Of a stretch of 64,000 nucleotides of DNA, positions 8,417-16,797 are shown in pieces. This DNA is from Nonomuraea solani (GTDB taxonomy: Bacteria; Actinomycetota; Actinomycetes; Streptosporangiales; Streptosporangiaceae). The stretch is from assembly GCF_900108335.1 (NCBI RefSeq), contig NZ_FNVT01000027.1, positions 1-64,000 of the forward strand, written 5' to 3'. Each line of letters opens with the position of its first letter. Position 1 is the stretch's first letter. The notes under the pieces were generated by a model. The model saw nothing but the letters and a program-made list of their open reading frames with translations. It made no database searches and was not told the origin of the DNA. A program made the translations under genes and the position numbers.

Positions 8417-8444
8417 AACGGCCGGTCCCTCAAGACCGGCCGTT
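8417..8444 (-). terminator. Intrinsic terminator after tRNA-His
   Basis: An 11-bp perfect stem (AACGGCCGGTC with GACCGGCCGTT) and a 6-nt loop. On the minus strand it is followed by TTTCGTTTTC. It lies 9 bases beyond the tRNA 3' end and is the clearest factor-independent terminator in the window. Confidence 0.85.
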
Positions 8445-8452
8445 CGTGTCAG

Positions 8453-8526
8453 GGTGAGTGAAGGGACTTGAACCCTCGACATCCAGGACCACAACCTGGC
8501 GCTCTGCCAACTGAGCTACACCCACC
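8453..8526 (-). tRNA. tRNA-His (anticodon GTG)
   Basis: The minus strand folds as a full cloverleaf: acceptor GTGGGTG pairs with CACTCAC, D-arm AGCTCAGTTGGCAGAGC, anticodon loop TTGTGGT flanked by CCAGG/CCTGG, and T-arm GAGGG-TTCAAGT-CCCTT. The encoded extra G at 8526 (G-1) opposite C73 is the histidine identity element. CCA is not encoded. It lies downstream of oligoribonuclease on the same strand, with an intrinsic terminator behind it. Confidence 0.97.
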
Positions 8527-8593
8527 ATGGCCGCCCGCTGTGTGGCGGCACAGGAAAAGTGTAGCGGGGTTCGGGAGTCTTTACGCCACCGGT

Positions 8594-9187
8594 TTAACCG
8601 CTCACCCGCTCTGCCAGGCCTCTCGCCGTCGCGGAGTCGGGTCCGGGCTGCGCCACGAAGATGGCCGCGCGGTAGTAGCGCAGCTCCCTGATGCTCTCCG
8701 TGATGTCGGCCAGGGCCCGGTGCCCGCCCTGCTTCTCCGGCGCGGCGAAGTAGACCCGCGGATACCAGCGGCGCGCCAGCTCCTTGATCGACGAGACGTC
8801 GACCATCCGGTAGTGCAAATAGGAGTCGACCCCGGGCATGTCGCGCGACAGGAACGTGCGGTCCGTGCCGATCGAGTTGCCGCACAGCGGCGCCTTCTTC
8901 GGCTCGGGCACGTGGCGGCGGATGTAGTCGAGCACGAGCGACTCCGCCTCCGCCAGCGTCACGCCGCCCGCCAGCTCGGGCAGCAGCCCGGAGGAGGTGT
9001 GCATCTCGCGCACGACCTGCGACATCTGCTCCAGCGACTCCGGCGGCGGCTTGATGACCACGTCGACGCCCTCGTCCAGCTGATTGAGCTCGCTGTCGGT
9101 GATCACGCACGCCACCTCGACGAGCGCGTCGCGGCTAAGGTCGAGCCCGGTCATCTCGCAGTCGATCCAGACCAGCAAGTCACTCAT
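8594..9187 (-). CDS. orn: Oligoribonuclease
   Basis: 197 residues; 3'-5' exonuclease that degrades RNA dinucleotides and pGpG to mononucleotides, essential in many bacteria. It is a DEDDh-type fold. The first acidic motif is [10 protein letters not shown] (residues 7-16), with an internal Asp in [12 protein letters not shown] and the C-terminal HRALADI motif carrying the His and last Asp. Length and motifs match the family. GAGGAGATCGA precedes the ATG. Its position beside tRNA-His recurs in actinomycetes. Confidence 0.95.
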   Translation of the reverse strand: MSDLLVWIDCEMTGLDLSRDALVEVACVITDSELNQLDEGVDVVIKPPPESLEQMSQVVREMHTSSGLLPELAGGVTLAEAESLVLDYIRRHVPEPKKAPLCGNSIGTDRTFLSRDMPGVDSYLHYRMVDVSSIKELARRWYPRVYFAAPEKQGGHRALADITESIRELRYYRAAIFVAQPGPDSATARGLAERVSG

Positions 9188-9255
9188 TCGATCTCCTCGC
9201 CCAGCGGCTCGGAGCTATCCGCCCGCTTGTTACCCCACAAGCCTAGTGCCACCGG

Positions 9256-10368
9256 TTACGAGAGCTTGAGCGAGCTCACAACCTTGCCGACGACGTCGGT
9301 GCCCAGATTGTCGGGAACGGAGATGTAGACGATGGCCGGATATTCGCCCTCGCCACGATCTATGAGCACGATAGCCCCGTTCTCCTTCTTCCACTTATAG
9401 CCCTTCTCCTCCGAGACCTTGGTGAAGTCGAGTTCGAACTGCAACAACCAGGCGTCCCGGTCGCCGACCTTCATCGCCTTGTCCTCGACGACCTTGCTCT
9501 CGTGAGCGGGCTGGTAGTACTGGGTGCTGAACTCCACGAACGCGGACTTCGCCGTGTCGCCCAGCCCCGAGGAGCTGCCGGAGTAGGGATAGAGCTCGTT
9601 GAGCACGCCCGTGAAGACGTTGCCGATCCAGTCGTCCTGGCCCTGGTAGTCCTCCTGCGAGATGGCCTTGACCGCGGCCGACCACTGCTGCGTGGCCGGG
9701 TTGCCGTTGTTGACGGTGGCGGGCTCGGGCACCGTCCAGCCGTCGGGCACCTGGAACGAGACGCCGCTGCGCGGGTCGGTGAGGAGGTCGCCCGCCGGCT
9801 GGGGGAACTGCCCGGCGCCCTGGCTGGGCCGCGGGTCCTGGGACGGCGGGGGCTCCTGCGAGGGCGGCGGCTGCGTTTCGAGCCGCTCCGGCGTCGGCGT
9901 CGTGGGCGACGCGGTCAGCGCGGCGTTCCTGTTGACGAAGAAGATGGCCGCCACCACGATCAGCGCGAGCACCACCAGCGCCGCCAGCCCGCCGAACACC
10001 CAGGGCAGCGGGTTGCCCTGTTTGGGCGGCGGGCCGTAGCCCGGCCCCTGCGGCCCCTGTGGCCCCGGCGGTGGCCCGCCGCCCAGCGGCTGGGTGGGCG
10101 GCGGGCCGCCGTAGGCGCCTTGGCCGTAGGTGGGCTGGCCGAACTGCAACGTCGGGTTCGCCGGTGTCGCCGCCCAGTTGGGGCCGGTCTGCTGTGCCTG
10201 GGGGCCTGACTGGGGTGACGGCTGTTGCTGCTGCGGTCCTGAGGAGGGCTGGCCGGGCCCCTGCTCCTGGGCGTGCGTGGCGTCCGTCCACTGGTTGCCG
10301 TCCCACCAGCGGAGCCGGGGCTCTCCATAGGGGTCCGGGTACCAGCCCGCGGGGGTCTGCGTGGTCAT
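9256..10368 (-). CDS. DUF2510 membrane protein with proline-rich linker
   Basis: 370 residues. The N-terminus is a DUF2510 module (AGWYPDPYGEPRLRWWDGNQW, approximately residues 6-26). About 90 residues rich in Pro, Gly and Gln follow, then one transmembrane helix (WVFGGLAALVVLALIVVAAIFF), a Pro/Thr/Gln spacer and an extracellular domain of roughly 170 residues. DUF2510 is a small domain common in actinobacterial membrane proteins, of unknown function. I take the ATG at 10368, right before DUF2510; a TAATCT box 7 nt upstream and no Shine-Dalgarno suggest a leaderless mRNA. It lies downstream of the kinase run on the same strand. Confidence 0.8.
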   Translation of the reverse strand: MTTQTPAGWYPDPYGEPRLRWWDGNQWTDATHAQEQGPGQPSSGPQQQQPSPQSGPQAQQTGPNWAATPANPTLQFGQPTYGQGAYGGPPPTQPLGGGPPPGPQGPQGPGYGPPPKQGNPLPWVFGGLAALVVLALIVVAAIFFVNRNAALTASPTTPTPERLETQPPPSQEPPPSQDPRPSQGAGQFPQPAGDLLTDPRSGVSFQVPDGWTVPEPATVNNGNPATQQWSAAVKAISQEDYQGQDDWIGNVFTGVLNELYPYSGSSSGLGDTAKSAFVEFSTQYYQPAHESKVVEDKAMKVGDRDAWLLQFELDFTKVSEEKGYKWKKENGAIVLIDRGEGEYPAIVYISVPDNLGTDVVGKVVSSLKLS

Positions 10369-10417
10369 GTTCGCCAGATTAGTAAGAACCGCTTTGATAT
10401 GCATTGCTGGAGCGGGA

Positions 10418-11788
10418 TCAACACTTGTACGTGAAGCTCGCCTTGTCGGCGCGCACCGGCCCAGGGGTGAGAATGCGCAGCGTGGCGGTGGCCTTGACGC
10501 TGCTCTTGCCCCGCAGCGTCCACCGTAGCGGCACCTGGTACGACGTCTGGTCGGCCCGCGTGCGCAGCGTCCCCTTCACGACCTCCTTGTCCAGGTTCTT
10601 GCGCCACTCGTAGCTGATCTCCCCGGGCGCCCCGTTGGTGACGACCGTGCCCGTGACCACCACGGCGCTGTTGCAGCCCTGCGTCTTCTTCGGCGCCACC
10701 ACGTTGATCGACTTGACCGTCAGATCAGGTGAGTCGCTCAGCGTGAACCAGGCCAGGATCGCCCCCGCCATGATGATCGCGAAGACCGCGGTCGACAGGA
10801 TCGTCCGGCGCCGCCGCGCCCGCGAGACCTTGCCCTCCCGCCTGCCTGCCCGCCTGCCCGCACGGTGCTCGGTGGCCGCCTCGCCGCGTCCCGCCCGCCA
10901 GATCCGCTCGGCCGTCGTCTCCGGCCGCTGCTCCTGCGTGCCGACCCCGGGCCCGAAGTGGACCGGTCCCGCGGAGGGGCCGGGAACGTGCAGCAGCGTG
11001 ACGATGTCGCCCTCGTCTCTAGGCGGCGCGATCGGCGCCCGCGCGTACGACGGCGGCTGCGCGAACGCCGACCGCCCGCGCGCCGCCCGCGCCAGCCCCT
11101 CCCTGCCGATCCGCCCGTCGGGCAGCAGGCCCCGCTCGTTGACCAGCGTGTCCCGTGCCGTGGCCAGGCCCAGGGTGCTGGCGGCGGAGGCGGCCCGCTC
11201 GAACAGTTCGGCCGCCCGCGGCGCGCTCTGCCCGAAGGAGGCGGCCAGCCCACGCGCCAGCGACGCCCAGCCGGCCGCGTCGCGCTCGCGCGGTGAGACC
11301 CGGCCGCGGATGGCGTCGGACAGGCCGCGTTCCGACAGCAGCGCGGCGCCCTCGGCCGTGATCACCACGGTGCCCGGGTGCACCGAGCCGTGCGTGACCC
11401 CGGCGGCGTGCAGCGCCAACAGCGTCTGTGCGGTTTCCACCAGGACGGAGGCCGCCCCGCCCGGATCCACGGGCCCGGCGGCGATCAGGTCGGACAGGGT
11501 GGGCTTGACCGCCTGCGCGGTCAGCAGCCACACCTGGTCGCCCGCCGCGACCACGTCGGCCACGGGGATCAGCCCGGTCAGCCCGGCCAGCACGAGCCGC
11601 TGGTCGGTCATGACGGTGTGGACCACGCGGTCGCGTACGCCCGGCAGGCCGATGATCTTGGGATCGAACAGCAGCGCGCCCGCCCTGCGCCCATCGGGTG
11701 AGATGGCGTCGATCCAGTTGCCCAGTTCGGTCATCCAGGTGTGCTCGGTGAGCCGGAATCCGGCGATACCGTTTCCAGGGTTGTCCAT
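10418..11788 (-). CDS. Membrane pseudokinase with extracellular domain
   Basis: 456 residues. The N-terminal half is laid out like a Ser/Thr kinase, but the catalytic loop reads HGSVHPGT at 133-140 where active kinases have HRDxKPEN, and no DFG or Gly-rich loop can be found. A basic stretch precedes one transmembrane helix (ILSTAVFAIIMAGAILAWFTL, approximately 332-352). About 100 extracellular residues follow and end in Cys; their TSYQVPLRW segment resembles the repeated TSYxxxF element of the neighbouring kinase ectodomain. It is 24 bases downstream of an intact kinase gene on the same strand. A regulatory or scaffold role is inferred. Confidence 0.72.
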   Translation of the reverse strand: MDNPGNGIAGFRLTEHTWMTELGNWIDAISPDGRRAGALLFDPKIIGLPGVRDRVVHTVMTDQRLVLAGLTGLIPVADVVAAGDQVWLLTAQAVKPTLSDLIAAGPVDPGGAASVLVETAQTLLALHAAGVTHGSVHPGTVVITAEGAALLSERGLSDAIRGRVSPRERDAAGWASLARGLAASFGQSAPRAAELFERAASAASTLGLATARDTLVNERGLLPDGRIGREGLARAARGRSAFAQPPSYARAPIAPPRDEGDIVTLLHVPGPSAGPVHFGPGVGTQEQRPETTAERIWRAGRGEAATEHRAGRRAGRREGKVSRARRRRTILSTAVFAIIMAGAILAWFTLSDSPDLTVKSINVVAPKKTQGCNSAVVVTGTVVTNGAPGEISYEWRKNLDKEVVKGTLRTRADQTSYQVPLRWTLRGKSSVKATATLRILTPGPVRADKASFTYKC

Positions 11789-11812
11789 CTCGCCGTTGCC
11801 CCCCGGCGTGTT

Positions 11813-13489
11813 CTAGCGCTTCCTTCGGTGGCGCCCCGCCAAACGGCGCTTCACCGCAAGTGTGACCGGAACGGCGCCCGACGTCACCAGGCCGAGCGCG
11901 ATCAGTGCGGACTGCGCCTTGCTCGCGCCGTCGAGCTGCGGCGGCTGCTCGGGCGACGGCGTCGGCTGCGGTGTGGGTTCGCCGCCGCCGGTCTTCGTCG
12001 GTATCTCGCCGCCCGGCCCCTCGTCGTCCCGGGTGGGCGTCTGGGTGGGCCTGGTGGTGGGGCCCTGGTCCGGCGGCGCGCTCGTCTGCGTGCTCGTCTG
12101 GGTGGGGGCGGCCGTCGCCGGCGGGTCGTCGCCCTCGGGGTCGCCGACCTCGCCGCTCATCTCGGGGTCGGCCGACGGCGTCGGCGTGCCGGTCGGGGTG
12201 GGCTTCTTCGTCCTGGGCGGCGTCGTCCTGACCCGGGTGGGCTTGGGCGTCACGGTCTTCTTGGGCGTGGCGGTGGGCTGGACGGGTGGCGGCGCGGCGG
12301 TCGACGTGACGGCCGGCGTCGGCTCCGGCGTGTTCTCCGGCGCGGACTCCTCGGGAGTGGGCGCCGGCTCCTCGGTCGTCTCCTCCGGCTCCGGCGAGGC
12401 GGGCTCGGACGTGGTCGGCGCGACCTGGCTGGTCTGCGCCTGCAGCACGGGCTCCGTGGAGCCGATGTTGGCGATGACCACGATGGCGCCCACCAATACC
12501 CCGACCACCACCGCGCCGATCGCGATCTTGGCGGGGAGCTTGCTCAGGACGCTGGGCGGGTCGCTGAATTCCGTCTCGGTGAGCGCGGTCTCCGTCTCGG
12601 CCGGCTCGTTGAGCGCGCCCGGGAAGAGCAGCACCAGCAGGCCCGCGAGGGCGGCCAGGCGGCGACGGCCGCGCTCCTCCCAGTCGGGCCCGTACGCCTC
12701 GGCGGCGACGGCCTCCAGCTCGGTCAGGAACGCCTCCGCCGACGGCGGCCGCTCGGCCGGGTCCTTGGCCATGCCGCGCTCGACCAGGCCGCGCAGCGCG
12801 GAGGGCACCTCCTCCACCGGAGGCGGGGCGCTCTGGTGCTGGTGGGCCAGGGCCACGACGTTGGGCGCGCGGAAGGGGCGCGTGCCCGTCAGGCACTCGA
12901 AGAAGACGATGGTGGCGGCGTACACGTCGGTGGCGGGGCCGGCCGGCGCGCCCGTCCACTGCTCAGGAGCCATGTACGGCGGCGTGCCCGCCGCGTTCGC
13001 GCCCTCCCCGGCCCTGACCGCGATGCCGAAGTCCACGAGCTTGCTGGTGCCGTCGCCCTGGACCATGACGTTCTCGGGCTTGAAGTCGCGGTGCACGACA
13101 CCGATCGCGTGCGCCGAGGCCAGCCCCCGCAGCGAGCCCTTGAGCACCGTCAGCGCCGCCTCAGGCCCGGTGGGGCCCTCGGACCTGAGCATCTCGCGCA
13201 GCGACACGCCGTTGATGAGCTCCATGATGATCGCCGCGCCGCGACCGGTCTCGACGTAGTCGATCAGCCGGGCGTGGTACGCGCTCTGCAGCGTGCCGAG
13301 TAACCGGGCCTCGTGCCGGAACCGGGCGACGAACCCGACGTCGGCTCTCAGCTCGTCACTGAGGTACTTGACGGCCACCTCGACGCCGTCGTAGTCGCGC
13401 GTGGCCAGCACGACCCGGCCGGCGGCGCCCGCGCCGAGTTCGCGTACCTCGGTGTAGCCGGGGACCCCCCACTGACCATCACCGTACAT
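11813..13489 (-). CDS. Membrane Ser/Thr protein kinase
   Basis: 558 residues from the ATG at 13489, placed by AGAGGAG 7 nt upstream (an upstream in-frame start at 13531 lacks this). The kinase domain is complete: glycine-rich loop GAGAAG 19-24, Lys41, Glu60, HRDFKPEN 133-140, DFG 153-155, APE 174-176. Hydrophobic segments near residues 280 and 320 are followed by about 180 Thr/Pro/Glu-rich residues. A third hydrophobic segment before a basic tail closes the protein. There are no PASTA domains. It lies between a larger paralogous kinase and a pseudokinase, on the same strand. Confidence 0.9.
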   Translation of the reverse strand: MYGDGQWGVPGYTEVRELGAGAAGRVVLATRDYDGVEVAVKYLSDELRADVGFVARFRHEARLLGTLQSAYHARLIDYVETGRGAAIIMELINGVSLREMLRSEGPTGPEAALTVLKGSLRGLASAHAIGVVHRDFKPENVMVQGDGTSKLVDFGIAVRAGEGANAAGTPPYMAPEQWTGAPAGPATDVYAATIVFFECLTGTRPFRAPNVVALAHQHQSAPPPVEEVPSALRGLVERGMAKDPAERPPSAEAFLTELEAVAAEAYGPDWEERGRRRLAALAGLLVLLFPGALNEPAETETALTETEFSDPPSVLSKLPAKIAIGAVVVGVLVGAIVVIANIGSTEPVLQAQTSQVAPTTSEPASPEPEETTEEPAPTPEESAPENTPEPTPAVTSTAAPPPVQPTATPKKTVTPKPTRVRTTPPRTKKPTPTGTPTPSADPEMSGEVGDPEGDDPPATAAPTQTSTQTSAPPDQGPTTRPTQTPTRDDEGPGGEIPTKTGGGEPTPQPTPSPEQPPQLDGASKAQSALIALGLVTSGAVPVTLAVKRRLAGRHRRKR

Positions 13490-13596
13490 AACGGTCTCCT
13501 CTGGAGTTGCTTGGGCCCCCACCCTCATCAAACGGTCCGTAGCTTAACCAGACAGGAGCACTTTCCGGCTACCAAAGTCCCTCTAAGTCAGAATTG

Positions 13597-16002
13597 TCAC
13601 TCCACGGTGCCAGGGGTATCAGGACGGGGACTTTCCGGGTCTGGCTTAGGCGTGACCTTCGGCCCTTCCCGCGTGGGCTCCTCGCTCGGTTCTTCGCTCG
13701 GCTTCTCGCTTGGCTTCTCGCTCGGCTTTTCGCTCGGCGGGCACGCCTGCGTGGTCCCGCTCCTGCTCGCGCTTCCGCCGGCCGCCGCCGGGTCGGTGGA
13801 GGCCGTCACGGTCCATCGCGTGCCGCAGGGCAGGCTCCGGCCGTAGCTGAAGACCCGCCGGTAGGAGGTGTCGCCGGACAGGGTGACCGTCTGGGAGCCG
13901 GAGCCCTCGCCGGCCGAGAACCGCACGGTGAGGCGTACCGGCTCGGCGTCCCTCGTGGTCACCGAGACGGCCGCGCTGAGGTCCTTGCCGACGCCGACGT
14001 CGCCGATCGACACCGACCGTACCCGCGGCGGGCAGGGCACCGAGGTCCGGCCCGTGGCCGTCCGGCCGCCCGCGGTCACCCGTACCGACAATGTCGAGCC
14101 GCAGGGGCGAGCCTCGAACGCGTGAGTGAACGTCTCGTTGTAGGAGGTCTGGCCGCGCAACGTCGCGGTACGCGTGCCGACCCCGTCGCCGTTGACCGCG
14201 AACCGGGCCGTCACGGGGATCTCCCCGGTGCCGCTCGCGACCACCCTGACCCGGGCGGTGGCGGTACGGCCCGGCGCGGCGGGCAGGTTCAGGCTGACGC
14301 GCAGCCCGGTCACCCTGGTCGGGCAGGCGGGCAGCGGCAGCGAGACCGACCTGGCGCCGCCCTGGGACGCGGGGGAGGTGGTGACGGTCAGGCCGACCGT
14401 GCCGCCGCACGGGCGCTCGCCGATCGACCAGGTGAGCGCGCGGGTGTAGGACCGGGCCCCGCTCAGGTTCAGGCGTTCGACGCGGCCGTTCGTGCCCGGC
14501 GCCGTCCAGCGCGCGGTGGCCGTGACGTCGTCGGTGCCGCTGGCGCGCACCGTGACGGTGCTCCGGACGACGGTGCCGTCGATCGAGATCGGGCCGACGT
14601 CCACCCCGAGCACCGAGGTGACCGGCGGCGCCGTCGTGGGCGTCAGCGTCACCGGAGGCGTGGTGGGTGTGGTGGGCGTGCTGGTCGAGGTGGTGCGGGT
14701 CCTGGTCGGCCTGGGCGGCGGGTCGGTCTCCTCGTCGGGCGGGGGAACCGCGCGGGTGGGGCCGTCGTCCGGCTCGTCCGGTTCTGGCGAGCCCTGCGGC
14801 ACGGGCTCGGGCGTGTCCTCGGGGAAGGAGTCGGGGAAGGAGTCGGGGACCGTTTCCGGAAGCGTTTCGGACTCAGGAGGTTCGGAAGGCGGCTCGGAGA
14901 TGGGTTCGAGCGAGGTCGGCGGCCCGGCCGCCTCCGTCGTGACCGAGGTCGGCGGCACGGCCGCCGCCGCGCCGATCGGCTGCTCGGGCGGCTGCTGCCG
15001 GTTGGTCAGCACGACCACCACCGCGACGGCGGCCGCCGCGGCCACCGCGCCGCCCATGGCCACGCGGCTCATGTTGGAGCGCATGCCGCGGAACACCGTC
15101 CTGGCCAGCGACGTCGTCACCTCGGGCGGTGACGTCTGCGGCATCGGCCACAGGAGCGCCAGCAGGGCCACCAGCGCGGCCAGCCGCCGCCTGCCGCGCT
15201 CCTCCCAGTCCTCCCCGTACGCCGCCCTCGCCGTGACCTCCAGCTCCTCCACGAACGCCAGCGCGCTCGGAGGGCGGAGCGCCGGGTCCTTGGCCAGCCC
15301 GCGCCTGACCAGCTCGCGCACCGGCTCGGGCGCGTCGTGGAAGGGCACCGGGGCGTGCACGTGCTGGTAGCCGAGCACGCTGGGCTCGGTGGAGCGGTAG
15401 GGGCGGTGCCCGGTCAGGCACTCGAAGAAGACGGCCGTGGCCGCGTACACGTCGGTGGCGGGCGAGGCCGGCAGGCCCTCCCACAGCTCGGGGGCCATGT
15501 AGGGCGGCGTGCCCTCGGGGCGCGCGATCGTGCCCTGGCGTACCGCGATGCCGAAGTCGACGAGCTTGCTGACGCCGTCGTCGCGTACGAGCACGTTCTC
15601 GGGCTTGTAGTCGCGGTGCACCAGGCCGAGCCCGTGCGCCCGCGCCAGCCCGAGCAGCGAGCCCTTGAGAACGACCAGCGCCGCCTCGGGCTCGGTCTCC
15701 CCGTGCTCGCGCATCAGCGCCCGCAGCGAGACGCCGTTGACCAGTTCCATCACGATGGCCGCGCCACCGGTGTCCTGGATGTACTCCCACAGCGTGGCGA
15801 TGTGCGGGTCGCGCAGCGTCGTCAGCAGCCGCGCCTCCGACTGGAACCTGGCCAGGGCGGAGGGATCGCTCCGCAGTTCCTCGGACAGGTACTTGATCGC
15901 GACCTTGACGCCGGTCTCGTCGTGCACGGCCAGCGTGACGCGCCCGCTGGCACCCACCCCGAGCTGCTTGATCTCCGTGTAACCGGGAGCGCTCCACTCC
16001 AT
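13597..16002 (-). CDS. Membrane Ser/Thr protein kinase with repeated Ig-like ectodomain
   Basis: 801 residues. Kinase core: GVGASG 15-20, Lys37, Glu56, HRDYKPEN 129-136, DFG 149-151, APE 170-172, all intact. A transmembrane helix (GGAVAAAAAVAVVVVL) lies near residue 315. After a Pro/Thr-rich linker come three beta-rich repeats of about 85-95 residues, each with a TSYxxxF/SYTRALT element followed by RPCG or LPCG and ending in a CP pair. The C-terminus is a SEKP repeat tail. GGGAG precedes the ATG. Ligand unknown; the ectodomain repeats suggest surface or cell-wall sensing, which is inference. Confidence 0.9.
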   Translation of the reverse strand: MEWSAPGYTEIKQLGVGASGRVTLAVHDETGVKVAIKYLSEELRSDPSALARFQSEARLLTTLRDPHIATLWEYIQDTGGAAIVMELVNGVSLRALMREHGETEPEAALVVLKGSLLGLARAHGLGLVHRDYKPENVLVRDDGVSKLVDFGIAVRQGTIARPEGTPPYMAPELWEGLPASPATDVYAATAVFFECLTGHRPYRSTEPSVLGYQHVHAPVPFHDAPEPVRELVRRGLAKDPALRPPSALAFVEELEVTARAAYGEDWEERGRRRLAALVALLALLWPMPQTSPPEVTTSLARTVFRGMRSNMSRVAMGGAVAAAAAVAVVVVLTNRQQPPEQPIGAAAAVPPTSVTTEAAGPPTSLEPISEPPSEPPESETLPETVPDSFPDSFPEDTPEPVPQGSPEPDEPDDGPTRAVPPPDEETDPPPRPTRTRTTSTSTPTTPTTPPVTLTPTTAPPVTSVLGVDVGPISIDGTVVRSTVTVRASGTDDVTATARWTAPGTNGRVERLNLSGARSYTRALTWSIGERPCGGTVGLTVTTSPASQGGARSVSLPLPACPTRVTGLRVSLNLPAAPGRTATARVRVVASGTGEIPVTARFAVNGDGVGTRTATLRGQTSYNETFTHAFEARPCGSTLSVRVTAGGRTATGRTSVPCPPRVRSVSIGDVGVGKDLSAAVSVTTRDAEPVRLTVRFSAGEGSGSQTVTLSGDTSYRRVFSYGRSLPCGTRWTVTASTDPAAAGGSASRSGTTQACPPSEKPSEKPSEKPSEEPSEEPTREGPKVTPKPDPESPRPDTPGTVE
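13676..13735 (-). repeat. Five 12-bp tandem repeats inside kinase gene
   Basis: Five consecutive 12-bp units of the form GGCTTCTCGCTC encode the repeated tetrapeptide SEKP/SEEP at the C-terminus of the 801-residue kinase. Units keep the reading frame, so copy number could change without breaking the gene. Confidence 0.85.
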
Positions 16003-16087
16003 ATGACTCTCCCATCAGGAGCCGGTCCACCTGATGAGACGTGTGATCAAGGAGCCGGGTTTTCCAGGTGGGTCCGGATTTATGGAA

Positions 16088-16726
16088 CTACTCCCGATGG
16101 AGGATGTGAACAGGCGCATCGATACCTTCTGGGAGCACTGAATCCGGCTCGGGTTCGCCCCACGACGTGACCAGCGGCAGCACGCCCGCCCAGACCGGCA
16201 GCGCATAGTCCTCCTCCTCGTCCTTGGGCTCGCCGCGCCGGATCTTGACCGACGCCTCCTCCAGCGACAGCGCCAGCACGGCCGTCGCGGCCAGTTCCTT
16301 GCGCGAGGGGCGCCTGACGTAGTCCCACTGGCCGGGCGCGAGCTGCTCGGACAGGGCGCGCAGCCCCTCCATGCGCTCGTCCGGGTCCGTCACCAGCCGC
16401 GCCCGCCCGTAGATGATCGCCGAGCGGTAGTTGACGGAGTGGTGGAAGATCGAGCGGGCCAGCACGATGCCGTCGAGGTGCGTGACCGTGACGCACACCT
16501 CGCCGTCGCCGCCCGCCCGCAGCGAGCTGGCGCCGGTGGAGCCGTGCAGGTAGAGGGTCTCACCGACGCGCCCGTAGCCGGTGGGGATGACCATCGGATG
16601 GCCGTTCACCACCACGCCCAGGTGGCAGATCAGGCCGGTGTCGAGCACCTCGTGGAGATCGCTTCTGTCGGTGCTGCCGCGGTGCTTCTCGCGGCCCAGG
16701 GTGGTACGGGGAGTGGTCGAGAGCAT
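16088..16726 (-). CDS. Pyridoxamine 5'-phosphate oxidase-like flavoprotein
   Basis: 212 residues of the PPOX split-barrel family (NimA/Pyridox_ox_2-like). Core segments are LICHLGVVVNGHPMVIPTGYGRVGETLYLHGS (read in parts), EVCVTVTHLDGIVLARS and HHSVNYRSAIIYGRA. These bind FMN, or F420/haem in relatives; the cofactor is not decided by sequence alone. Transcribed divergently from a MocR regulator with shared operator-like repeats between them, so it is probably that regulator's target. A TACGGT box 6 nt before the ATG and no Shine-Dalgarno suggest a leaderless transcript. Confidence 0.85.
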   Translation of the reverse strand: MLSTTPRTTLGREKHRGSTDRSDLHEVLDTGLICHLGVVVNGHPMVIPTGYGRVGETLYLHGSTGASSLRAGGDGEVCVTVTHLDGIVLARSIFHHSVNYRSAIIYGRARLVTDPDERMEGLRALSEQLAPGQWDYVRRPSRKELAATAVLALSLEEASVKIRRGEPKDEEEDYALPVWAGVLPLVTSWGEPEPDSVLPEGIDAPVHILHRE

Positions 16727-16745
16727 GATTCGACCGTAACGAGGA

Positions 16746-16797
16746 AGTGGACCTATCCTGTAGGGCCACTACCGACCCCTTCATAGAGACCACTTTC
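16746..16797. promoter_or_regulatory. MocR-type operator repeats in divergent promoter
   Basis: AGTGGACCTA at 16746-16755 and TAGGGCCACT at 16761-16770 form an inverted repeat (9 of 10 paired) with a 5-bp spacer. A third half-site, TAGAGACCACT, follows at 16784-16794. Multiple half-sites ending in AGTGG/CCACT between a mocR gene and its divergent target are typical of PdxR/MocR operators. The first AGTGG contains an in-frame GTG that is probably not the gene start. Confidence 0.6.

Noticed and set aside
11813-11900. LPXTG-like sortase signal at the C-terminus of the 558-residue kinase
   Set aside because: A hydrophobic stretch and basic tail are present, but no LPxTG-type motif precedes them. 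A simple third membrane helix explains it.
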